DNA from: DATNPH01 sp036703315
GTDB taxonomy: Bacteria > Cyanobacteriota > Cyanobacteriia > Cyanobacteriales > Coleofasciculaceae
Reading direction: 5' to 3'
NCBI GenBank assembly: GCA_036703315.1
Contig: DATNPH010000094.1
Coordinates: 1-17,160 of the forward strand
DNA: 17,160 nucleotides
Below the pieces are notes generated by a model. That model worked only from the letters and a program-made list of their open reading frames with translations, did no database searches and was not told the origin of the DNA. This document shows positions 7,285 to 13,867 of the stretch, in pieces (the stretch's first letter is position 1; each line of letters starts with the position of its first letter). A program made the position numbers and the translations under genes.

Positions 7285-7608
7285 GGACATCAAATCCTGA
7301 CAGCAAACAGGAGAAAAACAAAACTCGTGGGTTCTAGATGTGATGTCCTCGATCTGTGACCCATCCACAGTAGAAACCAGCCAAGCATAGCTTTAAGTGG
7401 CAAGATCCCCGTGTAAGCGGAGGAAGCCAAACCAAGGTCTAGAAAGACGCGACTATGTTGGAACAAGAGTAAGGTGGATCTGTGGAAGTTGTAAACCTTA
7501 GTAATTGATACCTGTTAATCAAGAAAGTCTGTAAAGTTAACTTGTTGAAAACCAAAACTTTCGTACTTAAAAGGGTCTAGCCACGCTTGGTTAGACCCTT
7601 TAAGTTTT
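7285..7608 (+). ncRNA. Candidate free-standing structured RNA (~320 nt), class not recognised
   Basis: This is a non-coding transcript unit inferred from its ends: a good promoter just upstream and a strong hairpin at 7570-7601 as its 3' end. Inside, GGACATCA (7285-7292) pairs exactly with TGATGTCC (7341-7348), enclosing a second stem TCCTG/CAGGA. CTGTG/CACAG follows at 7354-7370. Then TGGC-TCCCCG-TGTAAG-CGGAGGA-GCCA (7398-7429) forms a two-step hairpin. ATCCAC near 7363 can pair with GTGGAT near 7472. I compared it by eye with tmRNA, RNase P RNA, SRP RNA and 6S RNA and found no diagnostic core of the first three; 6S cannot be excluded. It lies upstream of atx1 on the same strand but appears terminated before it. 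Confidence 0.45.
7570..7608 (+). terminator. Intrinsic terminator hairpin
   Basis: AAAGGGTCTAGCC pairs with GGTTAGACCCTTT (one G-U pair) around ACGCTT, then AAGTTTT. The stem is strong and the U-tract short. It ends the candidate RNA 130 bases before atx1. Confidence 0.7.
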
Positions 7609-7736
7609 GAGGAAATTTCAATTTCAGCAGTTATGGCTCTTATTCTTCATCTTCTTTTAGGTAGGGGAGAAACACTAAAGAAACCCTTAAAATTAAGAGT
7701 TAATGTAACTAAAAGTACACAAATCAGATTTTAGCT

Positions 7737-7934
7737 ATGACTGTAATGCATTTCAAAGTTCCGAGTATTGCTTGTGATGGCTGCGCAAAGACTATAACTG
7801 ACGAGATTCTCACTCACGAGTCAGACGCTAAGGTGAATGTTGATGTAAAAGAAAAGACAGTTAGCGTTGAAACTGAAGCTTCTGAGGAGTCAATTAAACA
7901 GATGATCACAGCAGTGGGTCATAACGTGGAATAG
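7737..7934 (+). CDS. atx1: Copper chaperone, heavy-metal-associated domain (Atx1/CopZ type)
   Basis: The 65-residue product is a complete single HMA ferredoxin-like domain. The metal site is IAC13-DG-C16A in the first loop. The final loop reads VGH62NVE, with the His that is characteristic of cyanobacterial Atx1 in place of Tyr. In that family the protein carries Cu(I) in the cytosol to the P-type ATPases CtaA and PacS, which supply plastocyanin and cytochrome oxidase in the thylakoid; this role is transferred from Synechocystis. ATG 7737 or the in-frame ATG four codons on could be the start; neither has a clear Shine-Dalgarno. It stands alone between two apparently structured non-coding stretches. 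No copper-transport gene is nearby. Confidence 0.88.
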   Translation: MTVMHFKVPSIACDGCAKTITDEILTHESDAKVNVDVKEKTVSVETEASEESIKQMITAVGHNVE

Positions 7935-8241
7935 AAACATCAAAAAATATTCTTGTAGTCCGATGACAAACCTCCTAACTTGTAACTGGACTTGTCCCAT
8001 CACATCTGTGCAGGAGAGTTTCTAGGTTCGCTACTGTAAAGGGTGTTCAAAAACAACTTTAGCTAAATCTCCGGAAGCCCCACGCTTACCTGAAAGGAAG
8101 CGACCAGCCAAATGTGCCCCAATTATGGAACGCATACAGGCAAAAAGGAGAGGATGTAACGGAAACCACCATACTAAGAGTGTCTCCTAAGGGGGATACT
8201 GAGTTTTGAGCTAATCCCAGTAGGAGTATCAACTGACGCCT
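7935..8241 (+). other. Structured intergenic or 5'-leader region upstream of the YbjN gene
   Basis: This 307-base gap is rich in possible stems: CGCTT-A-CCT-GAA-AGG-AAGCG at about 8083-8102; two GGAGA/TCTCC pairs (about 8013 with 8069, and 8149 with 8195); and GGGAT/ATCCC competing with GATACT/AGTA-GTATC just before the YbjN start. The AGGAG at 8221-8225 lies 16 bases from the ATG, too far for ordinary initiation. The region may be a long regulatory 5' UTR or a separate RNA. I could not match it to a known riboswitch: fragments recall cobalamin boxes, but the core is absent. Confidence 0.35.
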
Positions 8242-8745
8242 ATGACTACCCAAGAACCAAATTCTGAAACGATTTCTACCGAAAGCTTGTCAACGGCAGA
8301 TATCGTTACTTCTGAATTATTAGAGGATGTCACTACAGTGAACCATGTGGAGATAATTGAAACTGTTATTTCCAGCTTGGATCAAGACAATACTGCCATG
8401 GTGAGCCAAAACGAAGAAGGTCACCTGTGGAAGTTTAAGTACGGTAGTGTTGAAGTGTTTGTGCAACTGACGGGTTCCACTGATGATGACACCTTCACGG
8501 TTTGGTCTTCTGTGCTTCAGCTACCTGCAAAAAATGAGCCACAGTTGATGCGCAAGCTTCTGGAAATGAACTGGACTGACACGTTTGAAGCTCATTTTGC
8601 CATTGTTGATAACCGAGTGGTGGTATTATCGTCCCGTACTGTTGCCGAGTTGTCACCGGGAGAAATTTCCCGTTCGATTACTGTGGTAGCAACGATCGCA
8701 GATGACAATGACGATGCATTACAGTCTGAGTTTGGTGCGGCATAA
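8242..8745 (+). CDS. YbjN domain-containing protein
   Basis: The 167-residue soluble acidic protein has a disordered Thr/Ser/Glu-rich N-terminus (1-35). A YbjN domain (about 38-160), a fold shared with type III secretion chaperones, follows: VEIIETVISSLDQDNTAMV, GHLWKFKYGSVEVFVQLTG, FTVWSSVLQLPAKNEPQLMR, KLLEMNWTDTFEAHFAIVDN and LSPGEISRSITVVATIADD. This arrangement is common in cyanobacteria; the function is unknown, with proposed roles in stress or motility regulation in E. coli YbjN. The start is ATG 8242; the nearest AGGAG is distant. The next gene follows 34 bases after the stop without a terminator, so the two may be cotranscribed. Confidence 0.88.
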   Translation: MTTQEPNSETISTESLSTADIVTSELLEDVTTVNHVEIIETVISSLDQDNTAMVSQNEEGHLWKFKYGSVEVFVQLTGSTDDDTFTVWSSVLQLPAKNEPQLMRKLLEMNWTDTFEAHFAIVDNRVVVLSSRTVAELSPGEISRSITVVATIADDNDDALQSEFGAA

Positions 8746-8779
8746 AACGTTAAGCGATTCGCCTTGAGGTTTTGGAGGA

Positions 8780-9583
8780 TTGGGGATAAATCAAAACGAC
8801 TCAATCAAAAATCCGAAATCGTCTTGGCGTTTGATTCCGTTGCTGCGGGCGTCGGGGCAGCATCAGATGGCGATTGATCAGTGGCTACTACAGCAGCACC
8901 ATACAGGAGATCATCCTCCTGTTTTGCGCTTTTATACGTGGGCATCACCAACAATCTCACTAGGATATCATCAACGTCGATGGCCCGTGTCCTGGCAGGA
9001 GCTAACTTGGCAAGGAACGCCGATCCAGTTGGTGCGGCGTCCTACTGGTGGACGTGCAGTACTACACCAGGGAGATCTAACCTACATGGTGGTCACGTCA
9101 GGGTTGTCTGGCAAGCGTCTCGACGCCTATCAAGCTATTTGTGAGTTTTTGATTCAAGGTTGGCGATCGCTGGGTATCGATCTCCACTATGGTTCAGTAG
9201 GACGTGGATATATTCACAATCCCAACTGTTTTGGCACTGCCACAGGTGCTGATTTAGTGTTAGCAGAGGGTTCTAAGTTCATTGGTAGCGCCCAGTTGCG
9301 AAAGGGAACAGCAATTTTGCAGCATGGCTCGATACGTTTAGATCCAGATGCCGAGCTATTTACTCAGGTGTTTGGAGAAACTGTAGCGCCAATTAAGTTA
9401 GCGATACAAGAGCGGGGAGATGCATTAATTCAAACAGTAGTGGACACTCTGACTTATGCTGCTGCTGATTGTTTTGGCGTCGAGTTGGTGGAGAAGCCTC
9501 TATCGGATGAAGAGTGGCAAGCGATTGGGGCGCAACCGAGTCTGGAGATCGGTTCACCGAGGCAAGCAGGGCGAGCCATTTAG
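8780..9583 (+). CDS. Lipoate/octanoate transferase, LipM/LplA-type (BPL_LPL_LipB family)
   Basis: The product transfers octanoyl or lipoyl groups to carrier domains such as E2 and GcvH in the cytoplasm. Conserved blocks (numbered from TTG 8780) are RRPTGGRAVLHQGDLTYMV (86-104), NCFGTATGADLVL with Cys150, and EGSKFIGSAQLRKGTAILQH with Lys166, then GSIRL. The Cys placed before the Lys motif is the mark of LipM-type octanoyltransferases, which use an acyl-thioester intermediate; plain LplA ligases lack it. That is inference from motif order. The start is uncertain: no ATG is available, GGAGG at 8774 is only one base from TTG 8780, and TTG 8831 gives the more usual LIPLLRASGQHQMAIDQWLL beginning. 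It is convergent with the protease gene, 35 bases away. Confidence 0.85.
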   Translation: MGINQNDSIKNPKSSWRLIPLLRASGQHQMAIDQWLLQQHHTGDHPPVLRFYTWASPTISLGYHQRRWPVSWQELTWQGTPIQLVRRPTGGRAVLHQGDLTYMVVTSGLSGKRLDAYQAICEFLIQGWRSLGIDLHYGSVGRGYIHNPNCFGTATGADLVLAEGSKFIGSAQLRKGTAILQHGSIRLDPDAELFTQVFGETVAPIKLAIQERGDALIQTVVDTLTYAAADCFGVELVEKPLSDEEWQAIGAQPSLEIGSPRQAGRAI

Positions 9584-9618
9584 GAATAAATATCTTTAAA
9601 CCCGACAAGTGAAAACGG

Positions 9619-10818
9619 CTACTGGGTTGTTGCTTGCGCGATCGCCTGTAACTGGAACCCTGGAGGATAGCTGCCTTCGGCTTTAATACGCTTAATTTCT
9701 GCGTCTGAGATGGGCAGATTTAGCTTATTGGCAATGGCGCGGACTATATCACCCCGGTCAATGACACCAGCTATTGCACCGGCGGGAGAGAGAACAGTTA
9801 GACGACTCAGTTGACGAGCTTCCAGAGTATTAATCACTTCTACGATGGATGTCTTCTCCTCAACTGTGGAGATATCTGATAGGGGATGCACAATACTCTC
9901 AAGGGTTCGGGTTTCCCAAAGACTGCGCTCTACAAAATGTAAATCCTCAATGGCAACTAGACCGCGATAACGCCCTTCTGATGCGGCGTAGTAGGGTATC
10001 GGCGTCTGAGTATCTGCCAGGATGTACTCGTCGGCAAAGGAACGCAGAGTTTGATTGGCATCCACCACCCGAAACTCACGGGTCATGGCGTCCGTTGCCG
10101 AAAGCTGGAGTAAAGCTTCTTGCAGCGTTGTGAGGCGGTCGTAGACACTGGCATTGCGGAAAACAAACCCACCAATCAACGTGAGCCAAATTGCCCCCCA
10201 TTGCCCCGTCAGTAGCACCCATCCCAACCCTATTGCAATAGCCAATCCACCCAAGAGTTTGCCGACTTGTGCTGCCCAACGAACCCCCTTAAATCGGTTG
10301 CCGGTCAACTTCCATACAGCTGCTTTTAGAACTTGTCCACCATCAAGAGGCAAACCTGGAATTAAGTTAAATAGAGCTAAGACTAAGTTGATTCTGGCGA
10401 GGTCTGTGGCTAAGACCTGTGCCACGGTAGAGGAGGGTAGAGCCAGAGTGAATAAGTACAACAGCCCAAATAGCGCTAAGCTGACAGCTGGTCCTGCGAT
10501 CGCCACTTGAAAGGCTTCACCAGGAGTCTTAGATTCCCTATCAATGGAAGCCACGCCACCGAAAATAAACAGGGTAATAGAGTTAACTTTGATGCCTTGC
10601 GATCGCGCTACTAAACTGTGACCCAGTTCATGAAGCAAGACTGAGCCAAACAACAACAGTGCCATTACCAACCCAGCACTCCATGCTATAGCGACCCCGA
10701 ATGAACGAGAGAATTCCAGCGCATTGATAATCGTGATTAACACTAAGATGAAAAACCACGAGGGGTCTAAAAATAGCGGGATGCCCAATAGAGAGCCGAT
10801 TCGCCAACTTGTCTGCAT
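9619..10818 (-). CDS. Site-2 protease family membrane metalloprotease (M50) with CBS domains
   Basis: The 399-residue protein cuts within membranes; family members typically release membrane-held regulators. Numbered from ATG 10818: an IGSLLGIPLFLDPSWFF start, multiple membrane helices, HELGH (63-67) with the zinc-binding His pair and catalytic Glu, and FNLIPGLPLDGG (about 150-161) with the third ligand Asp159. The C-terminal half (from about 230) is soluble, with two CBS-like repeats (LSATDAMTREFRVVDANQTL; LSRLTVLSPAGAIAGVIDRG), which may sense nucleotides. The frame is open upstream to TTG 10884, but ATG 10818 has a GTAAGGGC-type site and gives the common MQTSWRIGSL N-terminus. It is transcribed away from psaK in the same direction, with a hairpin between. 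Confidence 0.92.
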   Translation of the reverse strand: MQTSWRIGSLLGIPLFLDPSWFFILVLITIINALEFSRSFGVAIAWSAGLVMALLLFGSVLLHELGHSLVARSQGIKVNSITLFIFGGVASIDRESKTPGEAFQVAIAGPAVSLALFGLLYLFTLALPSSTVAQVLATDLARINLVLALFNLIPGLPLDGGQVLKAAVWKLTGNRFKGVRWAAQVGKLLGGLAIAIGLGWVLLTGQWGAIWLTLIGGFVFRNASVYDRLTTLQEALLQLSATDAMTREFRVVDANQTLRSFADEYILADTQTPIPYYAASEGRYRGLVAIEDLHFVERSLWETRTLESIVHPLSDISTVEEKTSIVEVINTLEARQLSRLTVLSPAGAIAGVIDRGDIVRAIANKLNLPISDAEIKRIKAEGSYPPGFQLQAIAQATTQ

Positions 10819-10889
10819 CAGATTTGCCCTTACCTTCGACGTTTTACGCCTCCAATTACCAGAATAGATGATGGTTCTGACCAAAATGA

Positions 10890-10934
10890 AGACGCCCAGT
10901 TGGAAGCGCTATCTGCCCCACTGTCTGGGCGTCT
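10890..10934 (-). terminator. Hairpin downstream of the proximal psaK
   Basis: AGACGCCCAG and CTGGGCGTCT pair perfectly over 10 bases around a 25-base loop that itself holds GGGGCAG/CTGCCCC-like pairing potential. It lies 35 bases past the psaK stop on the minus strand and is followed by CATTTTGG. It is probably a terminator separating psaK from the protease gene, though the U-tract is poor. Confidence 0.55.
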
Positions 10935-10968
10935 ACTAGAGACTGTTATTGCTTGATATTAGGAATTA

Positions 10969-11247
10969 TTAAGTAATCACACCAGCATTAGTCAGCCCCA
11001 AAATCGCACCAACTCCCAAGATATGACCGAAGCTGATGCCTGCTAGTAATTCAGGAAGACCAAAGTTTCTCCCCAAAAATGGCTGTAGCAAAGGTAGAGC
11101 CGGTCCCTTTCCTTTGTTGCGAATACCAACTCTGGCAATGATGATGCCAAGGATAATGCAAATATTCATGACTAGCGACCCGCTCCAGCTCCACGTAGTC
11201 GTGTCGGCAGTAGTTGACTGTACGGCTAGTAAAATCGATTCAATCAA
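10969..11247 (-). CDS. psaK: Photosystem I subunit PsaK (paralogue A)
   Basis: The 92-residue thylakoid membrane protein sits at the outer edge of photosystem I, binding antenna chlorophylls. Two helices are seen (about 22-41 and 66-86), joined by a basic stromal loop (GIRNKGKGPALPLLQPF), followed by the family signature FGLPELLAGISFGHILGVGAILGL. The start is TTG 11247 with AGGAG nine bases upstream; no ATG gives the right N-terminus. An N-terminal ~20-residue segment rich in Thr/Ser may be processed. It is about 50% like the neighbouring paralogue by eye, differing most in the first helix and lumenal N-terminus. Paralogous PsaK proteins in Synechocystis differ in light response; which type this is cannot be told here. 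Confidence 0.93.
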   Translation of the reverse strand: MIESILLAVQSTTADTTTWSWSGSLVMNICIILGIIIARVGIRNKGKGPALPLLQPFLGRNFGLPELLAGISFGHILGVGAILGLTNAGVIT

Positions 11248-11540
11248 GTTTTCTTCTCCTGTAGTAACAAACTTACTCTCATGGGATAGTTGAAGATTAC
11301 CGATAAAAGACTGTATCTCCCTTCCCCCTTGCGAAGGATTACGGCTCCCTGATTAATAACCCTGATTAAGAAACTGTACAAGAAGCACTCAACGCTTGTG
11401 AACAAGGCTTTCCTCTCAGGGGTAGGGGTGAAAACTCTCCTTTCATTTCCCCTCCTGTACGGGATGGATAAAAGGAAGTCTGACAACTGACAAAAAACCA
11501 GGATCTAAAATGCCGAGTTGATTTTTGGATGACTCGACTT
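11248..11540 (-). promoter_or_regulatory. Leader between the two psaK genes, with tandem 10-mer
   Basis: 293 bases separate the paralogues, long enough for an independent promoter. On the plus strand CCCTGATTAA occurs twice, at 11347-11356 and 11360-11369, separated by TAA (13-base period), about 100 bases before the TTG start of paralogue A. A pyrimidine-rich segment with CCCCTCCTGTACGGGAT (11449-11465) resembles a dispersed repeat, since CCCCTCCTGTACG recurs at 17146. I see no HLR1-type RpaB box. The tandem 10-mer may be an operator; this is inference. Confidence 0.4.
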
Positions 11541-11819
11541 CTAAAGCACACCCGCATTGGCTAGTCCTAAAATGAGACCGGTGCCAAGGATGTGACCAAA
11601 GCTGGCTGTCGCCAAGAGTTCAGGGATGCCAAAGTTACTCAAAATAGAAGGCTTGGAAACTGGTAAATCTGGACCCACACCTTTCTTCTGGATAGCGAAG
11701 CGACCGATCACAAAGGCAAATAGGTTAGCCAAAATCATCACTATCCCAACGCTGGGAGTCCACTCCAGTGTTGCTGGAACAGTTGCTTGGGCAGCCGCTA
11801 ATAAAATTGAGTTAATCAT
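11541..11819 (-). CDS. psaK: Photosystem I subunit PsaK (paralogue B)
   Basis: The 92-residue PsaK is the same length as paralogue A. It has an N-terminus MINSILLAAAQATVPATLEW, helix 1 at about 22-41 (SVGIVMILANLFAFVIGRFA), stromal loop QKKGVGPDLPVSKPS, and helix 2 in FGIPELLATASFGHILGTGL. TLEWTPSVGIVM matches the usual cyanobacterial PsaK start more closely than paralogue A does. The start is ATG 11819 with GAGAAG nine bases upstream. It is divergent from trpF across 144 bases of AT-rich DNA that must contain both promoters. The tandem arrangement with its sister is likely an old duplication. Confidence 0.94.
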   Translation of the reverse strand: MINSILLAAAQATVPATLEWTPSVGIVMILANLFAFVIGRFAIQKKGVGPDLPVSKPSILSNFGIPELLATASFGHILGTGLILGLANAGVL

Positions 11820-11963
11820 TGGATCTTCTCGAGTATTGATAAATTAGTACGACTAAAAAATCATAAAAATATCTTTGTATAATTTTTAAACTTGTTTTAA
11901 GAATTAACACTTTTACCCGCTATCTTGATACAAAACTATAAAGAATGGAGAAAATGACTGAAC

Positions 11964-12629
11964 ATGCGGGTCAAAATTTGTGGCATTACTAAACCAGAGC
12001 AAGGTCAAGCAATCACGCAGCTGGGAGCAACAGCACTGGGATTCATCTGCGTGCAAGCCTCCCCGCGTTACGTGACACCAGTGCAAATCCGAACAATGGT
12101 AGAGCAGTTGGTGGTACCGATTGACCGAATTGGCGTGTTTGCTGATGCCACTATTGAGGAAATCTCTCAGATTGTTGCCGAGGCAGATTTAAGTGCAGTC
12201 CAGTTGCACGGCAGGGAATCTCCTGAATTTTGCAAACAGCTGTACCAATCTCTGCCTGGTATTGAAATTCTCAAAGCCCTGAGAGTAAAGACGCCTGAGT
12301 GTTTAAATCAAGCAGAAACTTACAGCAGTTGTGTGGATGCCCTGCTACTTGACGCTTACCACCCCCAACTGCTGGGTGGCACAGGTAGAACCTTAGACTG
12401 GGTACTCTTGCAGCAATTTCGTCCTAACTGCCAATGGTTCCTTGCTGGCGGCTTAACACCGGATAATATTTTAGAAGCTCTCAGTAGGTTGCAACCTAGT
12501 GGAATTGATGTATCCAGCGGTGTGGAGCGATCGCCCGGAGATAAAGATTTAGATAAAGTCGCCTTGCTGTTTGAGAGAGTGGGAAGCTGGCGGTGCTACG
12601 CTAGCGCTTACAACCAGAGTCCGAAGTAG
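11964..12629 (+). CDS. trpF: Phosphoribosylanthranilate isomerase
   Basis: The 221-residue TIM-barrel enzyme performs the third committed step of tryptophan synthesis, the Amadori rearrangement of phosphoribosylanthranilate. Seen are VKICGIT with general base Cys6, GFICVQASPRYVTP, IGVFAD, VQLHG, LLLDA with general acid Asp130, GGTGRTLDW, FLAGGLTPDNI and the phosphate-binding GIDVSSGVERSPGDKD. Length and motifs are normal. The start is ATG 11964; GGAG (11947) is 13 bases away, but it lies only three bases from an out-of-frame ATG at 11954 that opens a 12-codon ORF overlapping trpF. As in other cyanobacteria, it is not with other trp genes. Confidence 0.96.
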   Translation: MRVKICGITKPEQGQAITQLGATALGFICVQASPRYVTPVQIRTMVEQLVVPIDRIGVFADATIEEISQIVAEADLSAVQLHGRESPEFCKQLYQSLPGIEILKALRVKTPECLNQAETYSSCVDALLLDAYHPQLLGGTGRTLDWVLLQQFRPNCQWFLAGGLTPDNILEALSRLQPSGIDVSSGVERSPGDKDLDKVALLFERVGSWRCYASAYNQSPK

Positions 12630-12645
12630 AGAACATTTAGTTGAC

Positions 12646-12670
12646 AACCCTGCCTTGTTAAGGCGGGGTT
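12646..12670 (+). terminator. Hairpin downstream of trpF
   Basis: AACCCTGCCTT pairs with AAGGCGGGGTT over 11 bases (one G-U pair) around GTT, 17 bases after the trpF stop. The U-tract is short (TTT). It is a probable terminator. Confidence 0.6.
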
Positions 12671-12825
12671 TGAGTTGGTAGTTAGTAGATACTAGGAGGG
12701 ATTACAAAGCTTCTCCAAAAAATGAACAGTTGCGCTCTAGTATCGACTATCTACTATCCCCTGCGCCACCCTTCCTCCCCTACTTAAGAAGGCAACTGGA
12801 GTGCAGGGCAGGCGTTGATAGACAC

Positions 12826-12870
12826 AGCAACAACCTCTCCCTGTCCATCATCAGGGAGAGGTGCGTTGCT
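12826..12870. repeat. Strong stem-loop in the trpF/WGxxGxxG intergenic region
   Basis: AGCAAC-ACCTCTCCCTG and CAGGGAGAGGT-GCGTTGCT pair over 17 bases with a small bulge and an 8-base loop (TCCATCAT). The rest of 12671-13018 contains another looser inverted repeat, TAGTAGATA (12683) with TATCTACTA (12748), and no gene. This may be an imprint of a repeat family or a bidirectional terminator for the convergent genes. Confidence 0.5.
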
Positions 12871-13018
12871 GCATAGGGCAGGTAGCTGTACCTTCTCTCA
12901 AACACTAGTAACTACTAAATAACTTCCTTAAATCAGAGAGTAGTTAGCTAGTTCCTACCATAGAATCCAGTTACCCTTGCGTAGCGCTGGCCCTACAATA
13001 TTAAAACTCACAACTAAA

Positions 13019-13345
13019 TTACCGATAATCAGAAGTAGAACGAGCTCCTACATTCGGCTCAGTACCGACAGTATGAACATTTTCTGTGCGTTTCTTTTTA
13101 GCTAAACCAGCTAAACCAATTAAACCCAGTAGACCTAACCAACCCCAATCATTATTATCACGCTCAGTAGCCTGAGTTTTTAGACCTGCTGTATCGGTTC
13201 TTCCATCTTGCTGTGTGGTTGTTCCAGTAGTACCGGGAGCTGTATTCTGAGCATGTACAGGAAGCGTTATAGGTGCAACCACTAAACTCGCGGCGATTAA
13301 CCCAGCTCCAATAAATTTAGACAAACTAGAAAGTTTATTGTTCAT
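13019..13345 (-). CDS. Exported WGxxGxxG family protein
   Basis: The 108-residue product has a Sec signal peptide (KLSSLSK, hydrophobic 11-28, cut after VHA-32), a Thr/Gln/Gly-rich linker (33-63) and the short signature DWGWLGLLGLIGLAGL (66-81), immediately followed by KKKR. A glycine-rich hydrophobic segment with basic residues after it looks like a sorting or anchoring tail. It is followed here by a further 22 polar residues, ending SDYR. The family name comes from this motif; the role is unknown. The start is ATG 13345 with AAAGGA eight bases upstream, next to a run of ten A residues. Confidence 0.85.
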   Translation of the reverse strand: MNNKLSSLSKFIGAGLIAASLVVAPITLPVHAQNTAPGTTGTTTQQDGRTDTAGLKTQATERDNNDWGWLGLLGLIGLAGLAKKKRTENVHTVGTEPNVGARSTSDYR

Positions 13346-13629
13346 GATTCAATCCTTTTTTTTTTAAGCGCTCTTCTAACCTTCATCAGCTTATTTGTTT
13401 CTTCTCTAAACTCAATCATCCTTTTGCAGTAAAACTAAGCTGGTTTTCATTCAACCTAGGAGAGAGATAAGCTAATTTAACAATCCATCTAAAAGACGAT
13501 AGTCAATCAAAAGCTTACTTAGGTAAGCTATTCAGGCTTTACTCAGCTTTTTCTAGTTGGCGGTGACTAACCAGGAACTCGGTAATAAGAGCTACGGCTA
13601 AACGCTTTAGGTTTAATTGATAAAGATTA
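13346..13629. other. Intergenic region upstream of the WGxxGxxG gene
   Basis: No gene is seen. AGCTTAC-TTAG-GTAAGCT (13512-13529) is a perfect 7-bp stem-loop that could be an operator. The promoter of the minus-strand gene is expected here but is not obvious. Confidence 0.35.
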
Positions 13630-13780
13630 GAGGATGTCTGAGAAGTTAGTTTTGCCACACCTTATCGTAGAAGATCCACCTAAATTCCCCTTTAAAAGAG
13701 GGAGCTTGAGTAGTTTTGTTCGCCCTTTTAAAGGGGGCTAGGGGAGATCGAGTGATGTTTAGCACTTTTCAGACATCCTC
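13630..13780. mobile_element. MITE-like element with 17-18-bp terminal inverted repeats (~151 bp)
   Basis: The left end GAGGATGTCTGAGAAGT (13630-13646) and right end ACTTTTCAGACATCCTC (13764-13780) are inverted repeats with one mismatch. Inside lies a second inverted pair, CCCCTTTAAAAG (13687 region) and CTTTTAAAGGGG (13732 region), flanking an AGTTTTGTT spacer. No ORF is present. It looks like a non-autonomous derivative of an insertion sequence; the target duplication is not clear (TTA on the left, TCA on the right). Confidence 0.7.
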
Positions 13781-13867
13781 TCAGATGTAGTTTAACTAAC
13801 AATATAAGTAGACTTACATTTGTTGATAATTGATAAGATTGCCAAAAAGGTTGAGGAGCAGATATCA

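Noticed and set aside
7398..7429. SRP RNA apical domain resemblance (GGAGGAAGCC)
   Set aside because: The tetraloop and the symmetric internal loop of SRP RNA are absent, and the unit is much longer than a bacterial SRP RNA.
8030..8110. Cobalamin riboswitch-like fragments (CGCTACTGTAAA and a later GGAAGCGACCAGCC)
   Set aside because: The expected GGGAA and the CGGTGaaAATCCGG core are missing and the spacing does not fit; likely chance.
11244..11557. Minus-strand frames between the psaK genes
   Set aside because: They overlap psaK ends, lack ribosome sites and consist of repeat-like pyrimidine-rich DNA.
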